A stretch of DNA of 31,490 bases from Bugula neritina. Its lineage: Eukaryota; Bryozoa; Gymnolaemata; Cheilostomatida; Bugulidae. Location: NCBI GenBank assembly GCA_964035545.1, contig OZ037770.1, positions 10,630,973 through 10,662,462 on the forward strand, given 5' to 3'. Made by a program: the position numbers and the translations under genes. The notes under the pieces are model-generated. The model was not told the origin of the DNA. It searched no databases and saw only the letters and a program-made list of their open reading frames with translations. This document shows positions 10,295 through 31,490 of this stretch, piece after piece (within the stretch, counting starts at the first letter, position 1; the number at the start of each line of letters is the position of its first letter).

Positions 10295-12460
10295 TCCTTT
10301 GCATAACTTATATTACTGTTTTCTTTCCTATTTACCAAAACTGATTAAATAAATATGATTTCTTTTGCATATTTGGGCATGATGTCATTTAATATGAATA
10401 AAATGTATAGTACTTATTTTAGCTATGTAAAGTGATTTAAAATTAAATGCTTTGCAAAAATTAATGCATCATCTGTTAATATTTTACATTTGTTCAAATT
10501 CTATAACATAAGAAACTTATGGGAAAGATTTTTTAGTGAGGTTTTAGTGCAAAAGCTAGGTCTTAGATAAACACTGTATCTATTGACTAATTATGACAAA
10601 ATACTGCATCCTTTTGACATATTGAAAAGCAGCTTTAAAACCATTTGATATCAATACTTGAACCATGCAGGCTTCGATAATTGAATTTAGATTAAATCTT
10701 TTGCCTCATTTTTGCCTATAGACACTTGCGTTGCTACTGCAGCAATCAGTTCTGCAACTGGAAAAGACTGAATCACCTTGAATGTTATAGAATTTAAAAT
10801 CAGATTGCATAGAAGTGTTTAATTTTGTTTATTCTATTATTGAAAAATTTTATACGCTCATTATCACCCTATATGCACACCAAACTTAGATGTTAGAATA
10901 ATGACCAGCTACTGCAGTTATGATTCTGTAAGCATATTTCATTAGTTGCTGCTTCCATCAATGCGCTATAACGTGTGAATACTTTAGGAAGTTATAGTTA
11001 ATAACAAATTACACTTTTACATTTTCAGTTCTAACAGATACTTATATAGTGTACAACACGTATATATAACACTTGAAGTTTCAACTATGAACTGCATTTG
11101 CATATTTTTGCAGCTATTTTTTTATAACTGCAGTTTAGTATACTTCTAGCAAGTGTGGTGCAGGCTGAAAAGAAAACTCTTATATATGATAGTGAGTCAG
11201 AGAAAAAGATTTGTAACGATGGTAACAAAATGAAGTACTTATAGCGGGCTCGGCCTAAAATATCCTTTTACAGTCATGTCTCGTAGCTGTTCCATCAACT
11301 CTTCTTATCTTCCCTGCCTGATATACACGTTCATGCTTCTTAGATAAATTCCTCAGCCAACCAATACCATGCTAAGATTCTATAGGTACTATGTAATATG
11401 TTCTCTGTACTCTAATGACTATTATATAGTAAGTATTGAATTAGAAATAACCTCTTCTGTAGAGTCCAAAAACTCAACACGCTGGTTATGTAACATGTCT
11501 GACTCTCCGATAGCCAAGTCAATCAATTATAGGTGATTGATAATCTATCAATACCAAAATATCTCATTATCTGTTTTAATGCACCTGTTGATTTGGAAGT
11601 TGACAAAAAGCACATGCATATTATAACAGAAAGTTAAAAAGATTCATTTATTGTATTAATATATAATTTACTGTTTATTTAATTATAATGTAATTGTGGT
11701 AAAGTGTATGATAGCATGCAAGCATTCAAGCAAGTTTAAATCAACCAACTCTAACATTTAGGTGAGCAACTATATAGTATATTATTATCTATATGATCAA
11801 AATAAAAAGAACTGGTAATATTTTTAAAAGAGTTATAGTATTGTAAAGTAATATTACAAGATGTAACACAGCATTAAATTTGCCCAGGTAAAGCATCTGC
11901 TATATATACACACATTCAGTGACTAAAATGACTTGTTGCCGATGTTTTTCCCAACTTTATTTTATTGTACTGCATGTAGTTCATAAAAACCAGCTTTCAG
12001 CAGAAAGTTAATGGTTGCTTTTCCATTCTAAAAATTTCTTGAGCTTTCATTTGCAGCTCAAAAAGTCAAAAACCATGTTTCTTTCGAATAACCACCTCAA
12101 TTTGGTGTAAAGCAGCAAAGTGGTGAATGCAGCATCATTTTCATGCTTTCACTTATATAGTGAGGAAAATAAAATTGTTCACTACTGAAGCCTTGATGCA
12201 AATCACAATTTCAATGTGTGCTGCCAAGTTAGTTTTCATTGCCTGTGGTATATTATAGTGTTCTGAAAGTAAGTGCCTCACAGTGAATGAAGCAATGCAC
12301 AACTTCTATATCAAGAATTTTCTTCCTTGCTAGCTGTACAAAACCTGGATTGTAAATTCAATTAATTTTTCCAGCTAAGCCTATGCAGTTGTTTCAAAAT
12401 ATTGGTCAACAGCTGAGGTTGTTATAAGTAAGGGTTGATGACACATAAAATGATCTTCTA
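10295..12460. other. Intergenic spacer between copies A and B, no gene seen
   Basis: AT-rich DNA without a frame of interest. The end, from about 12465, resembles the spacer upstream of copy C (about 21325-21400), including ATAGTTGAGAAA-type sequence, so the promoter region of the duplicated unit probably starts around here. Confidence 0.45.
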
Positions 12461-12598
12461 TGGACTTGTCATGCAGATAACATACCATAAACTAATAGTT
12501 GAGAAACACTTGCCTGTCTATAATAAGTAGACTTATCATGTTGCTTAGAAAAATGGAAACTTTGACTCTAGCAATTACTTTCTCTTTTATATTTGCAG

Positions 12599-13116
12599 CA
12601 TCATGTACATTCAACTCGGAGAACCAGGGTGGAGCTCAAAAAGCTGTTCACAAACTGAGTGAAATTTTTGGAAAAGAACGTTTCCCCTAAAAAGCCTAAA
12701 GTTCCTCCTAAAAGGGAATTCCCCCTTGCTAATTTCTTTTATTTGTGGTAAAGTGAACATAAAACTTACCCCAACTTAATCTTTTACTTTATACTTTTTT
12801 ACAGGCGCAAGTAGTATACATAAGAGTAACACTAATTAACATTTTCATACCAAGTAGATAATATCTTGAGTAAATCTACTTAATTGCCATGGTTTCAGTC
12901 TGGGAAGATCTATATTTTGACATATGAGTTTCTGATTTATAGTTGGTTTGTACAGAAGATCAGCCAATAAAATGATTATTCAACACATTACATGTGCCTG
13001 TTTTCTGCCTTAGTAATATTTGTACAGTGTTTGTTAACAAGGAACTATATTCTACTTGTGCAGGTCAGCTAGATTATATATACATCACAAGAGGTTTTCT
13101 TGAATCTACTCTAGAG
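12599..13116 (+). other. Putative 5' leader exons of gene copy B
   Basis: Two segments look like exons. The first, 12599-12747, follows a pyrimidine-rich acceptor (TATATTTGCAG) and ends at donor GTAAAG. The second, 13064-13116, has acceptor ACTTGTGCAG and donor GTAAGT. Both recur with identical lengths (149 and 53 nt) upstream of copy C. They are probably untranslated leader exons, since the first carries in-frame stops and the second cannot be joined in phase to the ATG exon at 13853. A 63-codon ATG frame (12499-12690), with a signal-peptide-like stretch, overlaps the first segment, but copy C lacks the ATG. Similarity between copies extends through the introns, so it does not by itself prove function. 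Confidence 0.45.
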
Positions 13117-13256
13117 GTAAGTCGTGCAGTTTATTATAGAGAATGATTTTACTATATTTGTAATTTTTGTTGGAAGTACATTTTAACCAACCTGTGTACA
13201 GCATTGCACTCAGTGTTAGCTATTTATTGCAAAGAATGCAAAAAATGACCAGTACA

Positions 13257-13402
<146 letters not shown>

Positions 13403-13560
13403 GCTAAAAAACTAAAATAATGCTTTCTGAGTACCTATAGTATTATTTTTTCACTGACTGGTTATTTTAGTCCCTAACCTGATATCATCAAAAAATGTTT
13501 TGTTGGCTTAAATTATTCCACACTTGAAATAAATAATAAATCCGCCTCATATTCTATAGT

Positions 13561-13735
13561 GAGGCAGCTGTTATCTGGAGGTTGAAGCCCTGGCTTGGTA
13601 AACATAAAATCAGTTGCTGGTAATTTTAAGTATATAGTGAGTCATTCAGGGTATCCAGTTGTAGTTTCACTTTTGCTGTAATATTATAGAAAACGAGATC
13701 TTAGGCCACCTAAAGCTCAAATCACTAGGAATTAT
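13561..13735 (+). mobile_element. Old tRNA-like SINE, copy in gene B intron
   Basis: It begins GAGGCAGCTGTTATCTGG and continues with GAAGCCCTGG and, about 130 bases later, CTTAGGCCACCTAAAGCTC. The same blocks occur at 25079-25245 in the equivalent intron of copy C, where the tRNA-like head (GGGGCAGCTGTAGTTTAGG) is better preserved. Presence at the same place in both copies means the insertion predates the duplication. Boundaries are approximate. Confidence 0.6.
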
Positions 13736-13854
13736 TGCGGAAATGTCGAAAATGTTGACTGTTAACTCACATGAGTTGCTTTTTACTACTTCCTTTTGAA
13801 AGTATACACAAAGTAGTGTTTGCTCTTTAATAGGTAACCTGATTTATTTTAGTT

Positions 13855-19744
<5,890 letters not shown>

Positions 19745-19949
19745 ACACAAAATAATTCAGGGTTCTGAAAAAGCACTCTTAAAAAGCTTTTACTTTTGTT
19801 CTCTTTTTTAGGTATCTAAATTGTTTGATTTTACTTGCATAACTTTGTGTTTTTGCAGTTTTGAACATAAATTTATTTTATGTCTATAAATATCTGAAAC
19901 TGAATTGCAGACCACATCTGTTGTACACATTTAATACTTTGTATGTACA

Positions 19950-19955
19950 AATAAA
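19950..19955 (+). promoter_or_regulatory. Polyadenylation signal, gene copy B
   Basis: AATAAA about 200 bases after the stop codon. The surrounding 3' UTR (about 19850-20050) is similar to that around an AATAAA at 31407 after copy C, so a shared 3' end is likely. Confidence 0.6.
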
Positions 19956-20059
19956 TATTTTATATTTCTTTTTTGAACAAGGTGTCATTTTTTAAAAGTA
20001 CATTTAATAGCATTGTTCAACAGCTAAAATGTATAATTCGCATTGCTATATGAAACAAG

Positions 20060-20800
20060 TTAATCTTATATATTTGTTGTACAATATAAAAACATCTTTG
20101 GATGCTACTTTACTATATTTCAGCATAAAAATGTTTTTAGGCAAACACTGTATGTTTTGACATATCCAACTATTTTTTAAAACTCTCTTATTGATGCGGT
20201 GTAGCTAGGTATAAAAAGCTTGCTTGTATCAGCTATCCACAGCCTACATCTGCTTGCTTAGTATGTAATTTACATTGATAAGAAGAGTCAGTGCAAATAA
20301 TGAAGTATATATAGTTTATTGTGAGCATATGAGATACAATAATCCATGACTTGTTGACTATTTGGCCTTCTTTTGATTACCTTCTGATTTTTATACCAAA
20401 TCAGTTGTCTCGTGTATATAACTTTGAAACTTTCTAGTCTTTTTTTCGTAACTTGCTAAAGATGAATAATCTTAAATGAAGCATTTATATCAGGATTGAA
20501 AAAATTTTGGTTTCACAAATTTATTTGCAACTTGAACAATTTTTACACCTATATTAGCCTACCATTGTTTATACACTGTAACTGTATGCTAGAATAATGT
20601 TAATCTTCGATGGTGCTTTCTTACTCATACTCACATTTCATCATTAGAACATTAGTCAGTTTTCTACGATTTTAGGTAATGATAGCACATATGGTAATGG
20701 CACAAATAAAAAAGTAGGTCAAAATAGCACAGTGATGTTAAGTTTTTCAAAAGCCTAACCTCCTCGTACCCCATCCCAAACCCTAACCTCAATTTTCTGG
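20060..20800. other. Spacer after copy B, no gene seen
   Basis: AT-rich DNA without recognisable genes. A minus-strand frame at 20664-20954 runs into the SINE and has no family content. Confidence 0.4.
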
Positions 20801-20822
20801 ACCCAACCCCCACTGCAAACTC

Positions 20823-21033
20823 ACGCAAGTTTAAAGTCACTATCCCTGTGAGAAACCCCTGGTAAAAAAAGTTTCTGTTAAAGAAGGCTGAGGACTTATG
20901 TAAATGAGGTACAAGAGCAACTATTTGGAGTCGTACTCTTCCTAACATCACCAATGGCTTTTGTTCGGGCTCAAACCCAAGGCCTTGTGTTCGCTAGGCA
21001 AACGCTCTAACCCGTAGGCCACGGCTGTTCTCT
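20823..21033 (-). mobile_element. tRNA-derived SINE, copy 2
   Basis: The same family as 9496-9711 and 27428-27641, read on the minus strand. It is flanked by a perfect 20-bp target duplication, CCAACCCCCACTGCAAACTC, at 20803-20822 and 21034-21053. The A and B box regions are recognisable but somewhat diverged, and the tail end on the plus strand starts ACGCAAGTTTAAAGTC. Confidence 0.92.
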
Positions 21034-21559
21034 CCAACCCCCACTGCAAACTCCCAATATTAAACATTTTACCTACTTTTCCATGTGTGCCATTATTACC
21101 TGCGCCTCTTTTACTGTACCCTTTACTGGTGCTTTTTTACTTGACATCGTTTTCTACTCACTGCACACATTATTGCCCTAACTTATTGATTATACTTTAT
21201 GGTTATAGCCATTACAATGAGAATAATTTCTTGTTCCATTGCATTGTCAATACCAACACATATAATATACAAATTGTAAGCAGATGTTACAAGCATGAGC
21301 AGATCAGTTAGTAATCATATCACTTGTCATGCACATAACCACCATAAACTGATATATAGTTGAGAAATATTTGCTCTATAAGTGAACTCATCAAGTTACC
21401 GCTTACCTCTTACCTCTAATTATCTCTTCTTTTTTAGTACGCACTAGAACATGTAGCAAGAGGCACGCCTCTACAGTTTTCAATTACAGGCCAGCAAGTA
21501 TTTTCAGTGTGTCGCACATATGCAACTCTGATGTATTGACTAATTACTTAGCATATATT

Positions 21560-22700
21560 TAAGCTTCTGAACTGTTTTTGGAAGGAAGCTGCCAATTTTG
21601 CAAAATTGGTTGAGGGATCACCCATGCTTGATACCCTAAGAGAACTTGTATTTTAGGTTTTACCGTTTATCAGCTCATCATAGGAGTTGGTTAGAGATGC
21701 ATGATTTTTCTCATTAGATAGAAGTCGCAACATTAACTTGTGCCTCAGCTTGAAGCGTCTGTCGGCGAGAGTTTCTAGGTTTAGTTTGTTACTTGCCGCA
21801 CGGATACTGTATCTGCCTTTCAATTTAGCAATGAATCTGATTGCAGTATTTTGCACCTGTTCTATATCTTTGATGATGTATTGCAAACTGGGATCCTAAA
21901 TTGCTGCTGCATATGTGACCCAGGCAGTCAGAAAAGCACTTTGTGACAAAATTCACATTTTCAATTAATGCTTGATTCTTATTTGCCTCTTTATACTGAT
22001 TGATTTGCACTTTAAATTTTTGAAATCGGACCACTATTATAATAGTAGTCCGATTTCAAAAATTTAAACTGCAAATCAATCAGTATAAAGAGGCAAATAA
22101 GAATCAAGCATTAACTGAAAATGTGAATTTTGTCACAAAGTGCTTTTCTGACTGCCTGGGTCACATATTTTAGTTGTGGCCTACAGAATGAGGTGTACGC
22201 TAGAAGCTTGGCTTTTGCAGGTGCATTAAACAAGGCAAGCCTAATCATACCCAATTGTCTTTTAGCTTTGCTTATTTTGTCAATAATATGATCAATGAAT
22301 TTTAGGTATGTTTGTATAGTAAAACGCAAGTACTTCGCTTCTTGTACAACTAAGAGAGATTTGTGGGCAATGGTATATTCAGCATCAGGAGTTTGTTGTT
22401 GGCGGCCCAATACCATAACGGCACATTTATCAGCATTAAAGGACATGCATGATGAGCTGGCCCAATCTTCTAGTGCATTAATGTTGGCATAGAAAGCTCG
22501 TTTGTTTTATTGTAACGTGTTGACTACTTGGTTAGATAAGTGTATCATCAGCGAAAAGGCTTATATTACAGTTTACATACTTCAGCAGGTCATTTATATA
22601 AACCAGAAAGAGAACTGGACCAAGAACAGAGCCCTGAGGCACTCCAGATGTAAATGCCCGCTTTGATGATGCATGAACTTAGATGACCACTTTTTGCTTG
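21560..22700 (-). mobile_element. Truncated, decayed LINE (reverse transcriptase fragment)
   Basis: On the minus strand the conserved RT segments appear in order. [14 protein letters not shown] is at about 22648-22610, with FLVYINDLL following. The catalytic FADDT is at about 22555-22541. MSFNADKCAVMVLG is near 22446, and a thumb/connection region ends CRPQLKY at about 22170. After an inserted palindrome the frame resumes with YAAAI and DPSLQYIIKDIEQVQNTA from about 21910 down to a stop at 21653. Frameshifts and stops, including a TAG where a Trp is expected before DPSL, show it is dead. The 5' part (endonuclease and RT start) is missing, as is usual for LINE insertions. The motifs resemble CR1/Jockey-type non-LTR elements. 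Ends are approximate. Confidence 0.85.
21915..22164. mobile_element. Near-perfect 250-bp palindrome inserted in the LINE
   Basis: Arms begin GTGACCCAGGCAGTCAG and end in its complement CTGACTGCCTGGGTCAC. About 120 bases each side of the centre (near 22040) pair, with only about three mismatches seen. The insert interrupts the RT between LKY and AAAI; removing it together with one ATAT copy restores continuity. Flanks are ATAT on both sides (21911-21914 and 22165-22168), so the target duplication is ATAT, or TA if the element is read as TGTGACCC...GGGTCACA. It has no ORF. Confidence 0.85.
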
Positions 22701-22756
22701 CAATTGCTAAGGAATCCACATTAAAGTTTGGTGGTTTATTTCTGGAAAATAACGAA

Positions 22757-23232
22757 GATAATGAAGTTGTCTTTATCCTTTCACGATTTTCGGTCAGAAA
22801 TTCAAATTGGCCGGGTTGAAATTTCTCCGAGTTGCATTGCATTGTAAAACCCACTCGTACAAATTTTTCTATTGTGATAACTTAATCGACGATTTTAAAA
22901 TAATATTCAAAATAAGAAATAACTCCTTGTAAGCACCTTTATTTAGTTATAATTTTGGCGATTAGACGACAGATTTATATATTGATAGTTATATCCCCTA
23001 CACCTTCTCAATTATTGCATTTATGCTGTCAACTACACTAATTCATAATGTTTACAAAGGACATCAAATAGCAATTAGGCAAGTCAGATTTCAATTTTAG
23101 AAAGTAAGCTTCCCCCTCAATGTGATTTCAATGATTTTCAGTTTGACTATAAGGGGGGGGGGGGTGCTCCGGCAAGTGTTATTTACCGAAACTCAAAACT
23201 TTTTTCAGTAGAGGTATAACAGCAACTTAATT
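22757..23232 (+). repeat. Dispersed repeat R, copy 1 (upstream of gene copy C)
   Basis: Similar over its length to 30733-31206 (same strand) and to 27862-28316 (inverted). Shared landmarks are GTCAGAAATT, GCATTGCATTGTAAAA, AACTCCTTGTAA, TTAGAAAGTAA and a final CTTTTTTCAGTA. An 11-base G run near 23155 is private to this copy. It lies just upstream of the first leader exon of copy C, where copy B has unrelated DNA. No ORF seen; class unknown. Confidence 0.75.
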
Positions 23233-23263
23233 CTATCAATTACTTTCCCTTTAATATTTTCAG

Positions 23264-23784
23264 CATCATGTACATTTAACTTGGAGAACCAAGGTGGAGC
23301 TCAAAAAGCTGTTCACAAACTAAGTGAACTTTTGGGAAAAAATATTTTCCCTGAAAAGCTTAAATTTCCATCTAGGGGGGATTTCCCCTAGCCATAGTTA
23401 TCTTCATTTGTGGTAAAGTGAATATAAAACTCACCCCAACCTAATCTTTTACTTCATACTTTTTAAAGGGCAAAAGTGGTATACATAACAAGAAAACTAA
23501 TTAACATTCTTATACCTAGTAAAGGAGATCTTGAGTAAATCTACTTGGTTGCCATGGTTTCAGTTTGGGAAGATCTATATCTTAACATCTAAGTTTCTGA
23601 TTTATAGCTGTTTTGTATAGAAGATTAGCCAATGATATATGATTATTCAACACATTATATGTGCCTGTTTTTGTGCCTTAGTAATATTTATACAGTGCTT
23701 GTTAACAAGGAACTATATTCTATTTGTGCAGGTCAGCTAGATTATATATACAGCTCAAGAGGTTTTTATGAATCTATACTGAAG
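23264..23784 (+). other. Putative 5' leader exons of gene copy C
   Basis: These are the counterparts of the copy B leader exons: 23264-23412 (acceptor TAATATTTTCAG, donor GTAAAG) and 23732-23784 (acceptor TTTGTGCAG, donor GTATGT). Lengths equal those of copy B (149 and 53 nt). The first holds TAG stops in its longest frame and has no ATG at the position where copy B has one, which supports a non-coding role. Confidence 0.45.
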
Positions 23785-23919
23785 GTATGTCGTGCAGTTT
23801 ATTATAGAGAATTATTTTACTACATATATGTATGTTTTGTTGGGGATACACTTCAACCTACCAGTGTACAACTTTGCCATCAGTGTTAGCTATTTATTGC
23901 ACAGAATGAAAAAAAATGA

Positions 23920-24905
<986 letters not shown>

Positions 24906-25078
24906 TATTTATATATATATTTATTCGAAAGACTATATATACAATACTACTCTCTGAGCACATAGTCTTATCACTTAGGTTATATTTGTCTTTCACATGA
25001 TCATTGGAGAGATATTTTATTCTTCTATATTATCCCATCCGCGAAATGAAAAATAGACGCACTTCATAATATTTTATT

Positions 25079-25245
25079 GGGGCAGCTGTAGTTTAGGGTC
25101 TAGAGCCCTGGGCCGGCAAACAAAAAGTCAGTCGCTTGATTCTAGGAAAATGTTAGTGGTGAAGATAGAGAGGCGTTCAGTCATTATTGATCTTTTGCTG
25201 CAATAGAAAGCAAGACCTTAGGCCACTTAAAGCTCGAAACACTAA
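25079..25245 (+). mobile_element. Old tRNA-like SINE, copy in gene C intron
   Basis: The head GGGGCAGCTGTAGTTTAGG resembles a tRNA A-box region, and CTTGATTCTAGG about 45 bases on could be a degraded B box. Later blocks (CTTAGGCCACTTAAAGCTC) match 13561-13735 in copy B at the same intron position, so it predates the duplication. Confidence 0.65.
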
Positions 25246-25364
25246 GTTTCTTGCAGAGATTGTGACTACATACCCACATGAGTTGTTTTTGTTACTTCCT
25301 GATGCAACATATAGCTAAAATAGTGTTTGCTCTTTAATAATAGGTAACCTGATTTATTTTAGTT

Positions 25365-30661
<5,297 letters not shown>

Positions 30662-30732
30662 AACCTTTGAGGAGCAGAAACTTATAGAAGATGGACTGAT
30701 TTTTAGTTTCAATAGCTAACTTTAAGCTAAAG

Positions 30733-31206
30733 TTTCGTTTATACCTTCACAATTTTTAGTCAGAAATTAAGTTTGGCCCAGTTGAAATTTCACCAAGTGC
30801 ATTGCATTGTAAAAGCCACTTGTCAAATTGTTTGTACAACTGTGATGATTTAATCGGCTGTTTTCAGAATAATAATCAAAAAGAATAGTAACTCCTTGTA
30901 AATATATCAGCATTTAATTATGACTTTGGCATCTAGATGACATACTTATGTATGTTTATAAGTATATATCAGCTAAACTTTCTAAATAACGGCTTTTATG
31001 CTGTCAACTTTATTAATTCACTACGCTTTCAAAGGGCATCTAATAGCGAGTAGGTGGGTCATATTTCACTATTAGAAAGTAAACTTTTCATCAATATGAT
31101 TCCACTGAGTTTTAGTTTGACTATATAAAGTGATACTCAGATGAATGTTATGCAGTTGTTAACTGAAACTCTGTACTTTTTTCAGTATATAGGTATAAGC
31201 GCAACT
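30733..31206 (+). repeat. Dispersed repeat R, copy 3 (3' UTR of gene copy C)
   Basis: Matches copy 1 along its whole length. It splits the 3' UTR: sequence just before it (GCAGAAACT, AATAGCTA) and just after it (from about 31300) both match the continuous 3' UTR of copy B, so the block was inserted after duplication. Confidence 0.75.
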
Positions 31207-31406
31207 CAAGTGTAATTGGATACAATTCTTTGAGAAAAAAATTTACAAATAATATAAAATACTATTTTCTTTTATAAGTTTAACTTCGAATGCATAGCAT
31301 ATTGTGTTTTTGTAATTTTGAACACCAAGTCATTTCATATAAATATCTGAAACTTATAAATTGCAGACTACACTTTGTTGTACACATTTGATACTTCGCA
31401 TGTAGA

Positions 31407-31412
31407 AATAAA
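31407..31412 (+). promoter_or_regulatory. Polyadenylation signal, gene copy C
   Basis: AATAAA in the part of the 3' UTR that aligns with the region around the AATAAA at 19950 after copy B. Confidence 0.55.
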
Positions 31413-31490
31413 TATATATATGGCTTATAAACATGAGGTGTCATTTATTAAAAGCTAAATTCAATATGATTGTGCAATAAATAAAATATA

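Noticed and set aside
12499-12690. Small secreted-looking protein (63 aa) upstream of gene copy B
   Set aside because: The hydrophobic start overlaps a normal splice acceptor (TATATTTGCAG), and the duplicated region before copy C lacks the ATG; a leader exon explains it better.

Overview
This is an AT-rich, intron-rich, repeat-laden stretch of a eukaryotic nuclear genome, almost certainly an invertebrate animal. The reasons are GT-AG introns of several hundred bases, long (TA)n tracts, tRNA-derived SINEs with their own target duplications, a Maverick/Polinton-type element, a Penelope-like element, and a tandem family of four-helix membrane proteins. I cannot name the species; a sponge or cnidarian is a guess only. 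Most coding capacity lies in short exons.

Left part (1-7.6 kb, all minus strand): a Maverick/Polinton-like (adintovirus-like) block. It holds a clear packaging ATPase (4341-4946), several small hypothetical ORFs, and, running off the left edge, a C2H2 zinc-finger ORF that resembles the N-terminal region of Polinton DNA polymerase B. Between the ATPase and that ORF is a seven-exon gene (3362-735, 395 aa) that I do not recognise. Its reading frame runs, after a single TGA, straight into the polymerase-like ORF. A hAT-type MITE with a perfect 8-bp target duplication sits in its second intron. A ~132-bp minisatellite and a (TA)n tract (7.7-8.3 kb) end this part.

Right part (8.3-31.5 kb, plus strand): three tandem copies, A, B and C, of a gene for a four-transmembrane protein that looks like the MS4A/CD20-like superfamily. 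C is complete (7 coding exons, 267 aa), B is complete with an ambiguous 3' end (about 291 aa), and A keeps only the last exons. Exon phases and several exon lengths match between copies, which gives strong support to models that simple ORF lists miss. B and C share two upstream leader exons.

The introns and spacers of the array are packed with mobile DNA: three copies of one tRNA-SINE, each with its own TSD; an older tRNA-like SINE shared by B and C; a LINE reverse-transcriptase fragment broken by a near-perfect 250-bp palindrome; three copies of a ~470-bp dispersed repeat; and a Penelope-like fragment with a GIY-YIG C-terminal region. Two hammerhead ribozymes are recognisable by structure. 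One has an intact core next to the Penelope-like fragment (24342-24392, minus). The other has one core change and sits in a short inverted-repeat-bounded insert between (TA)n tracts (19474-19534, plus).
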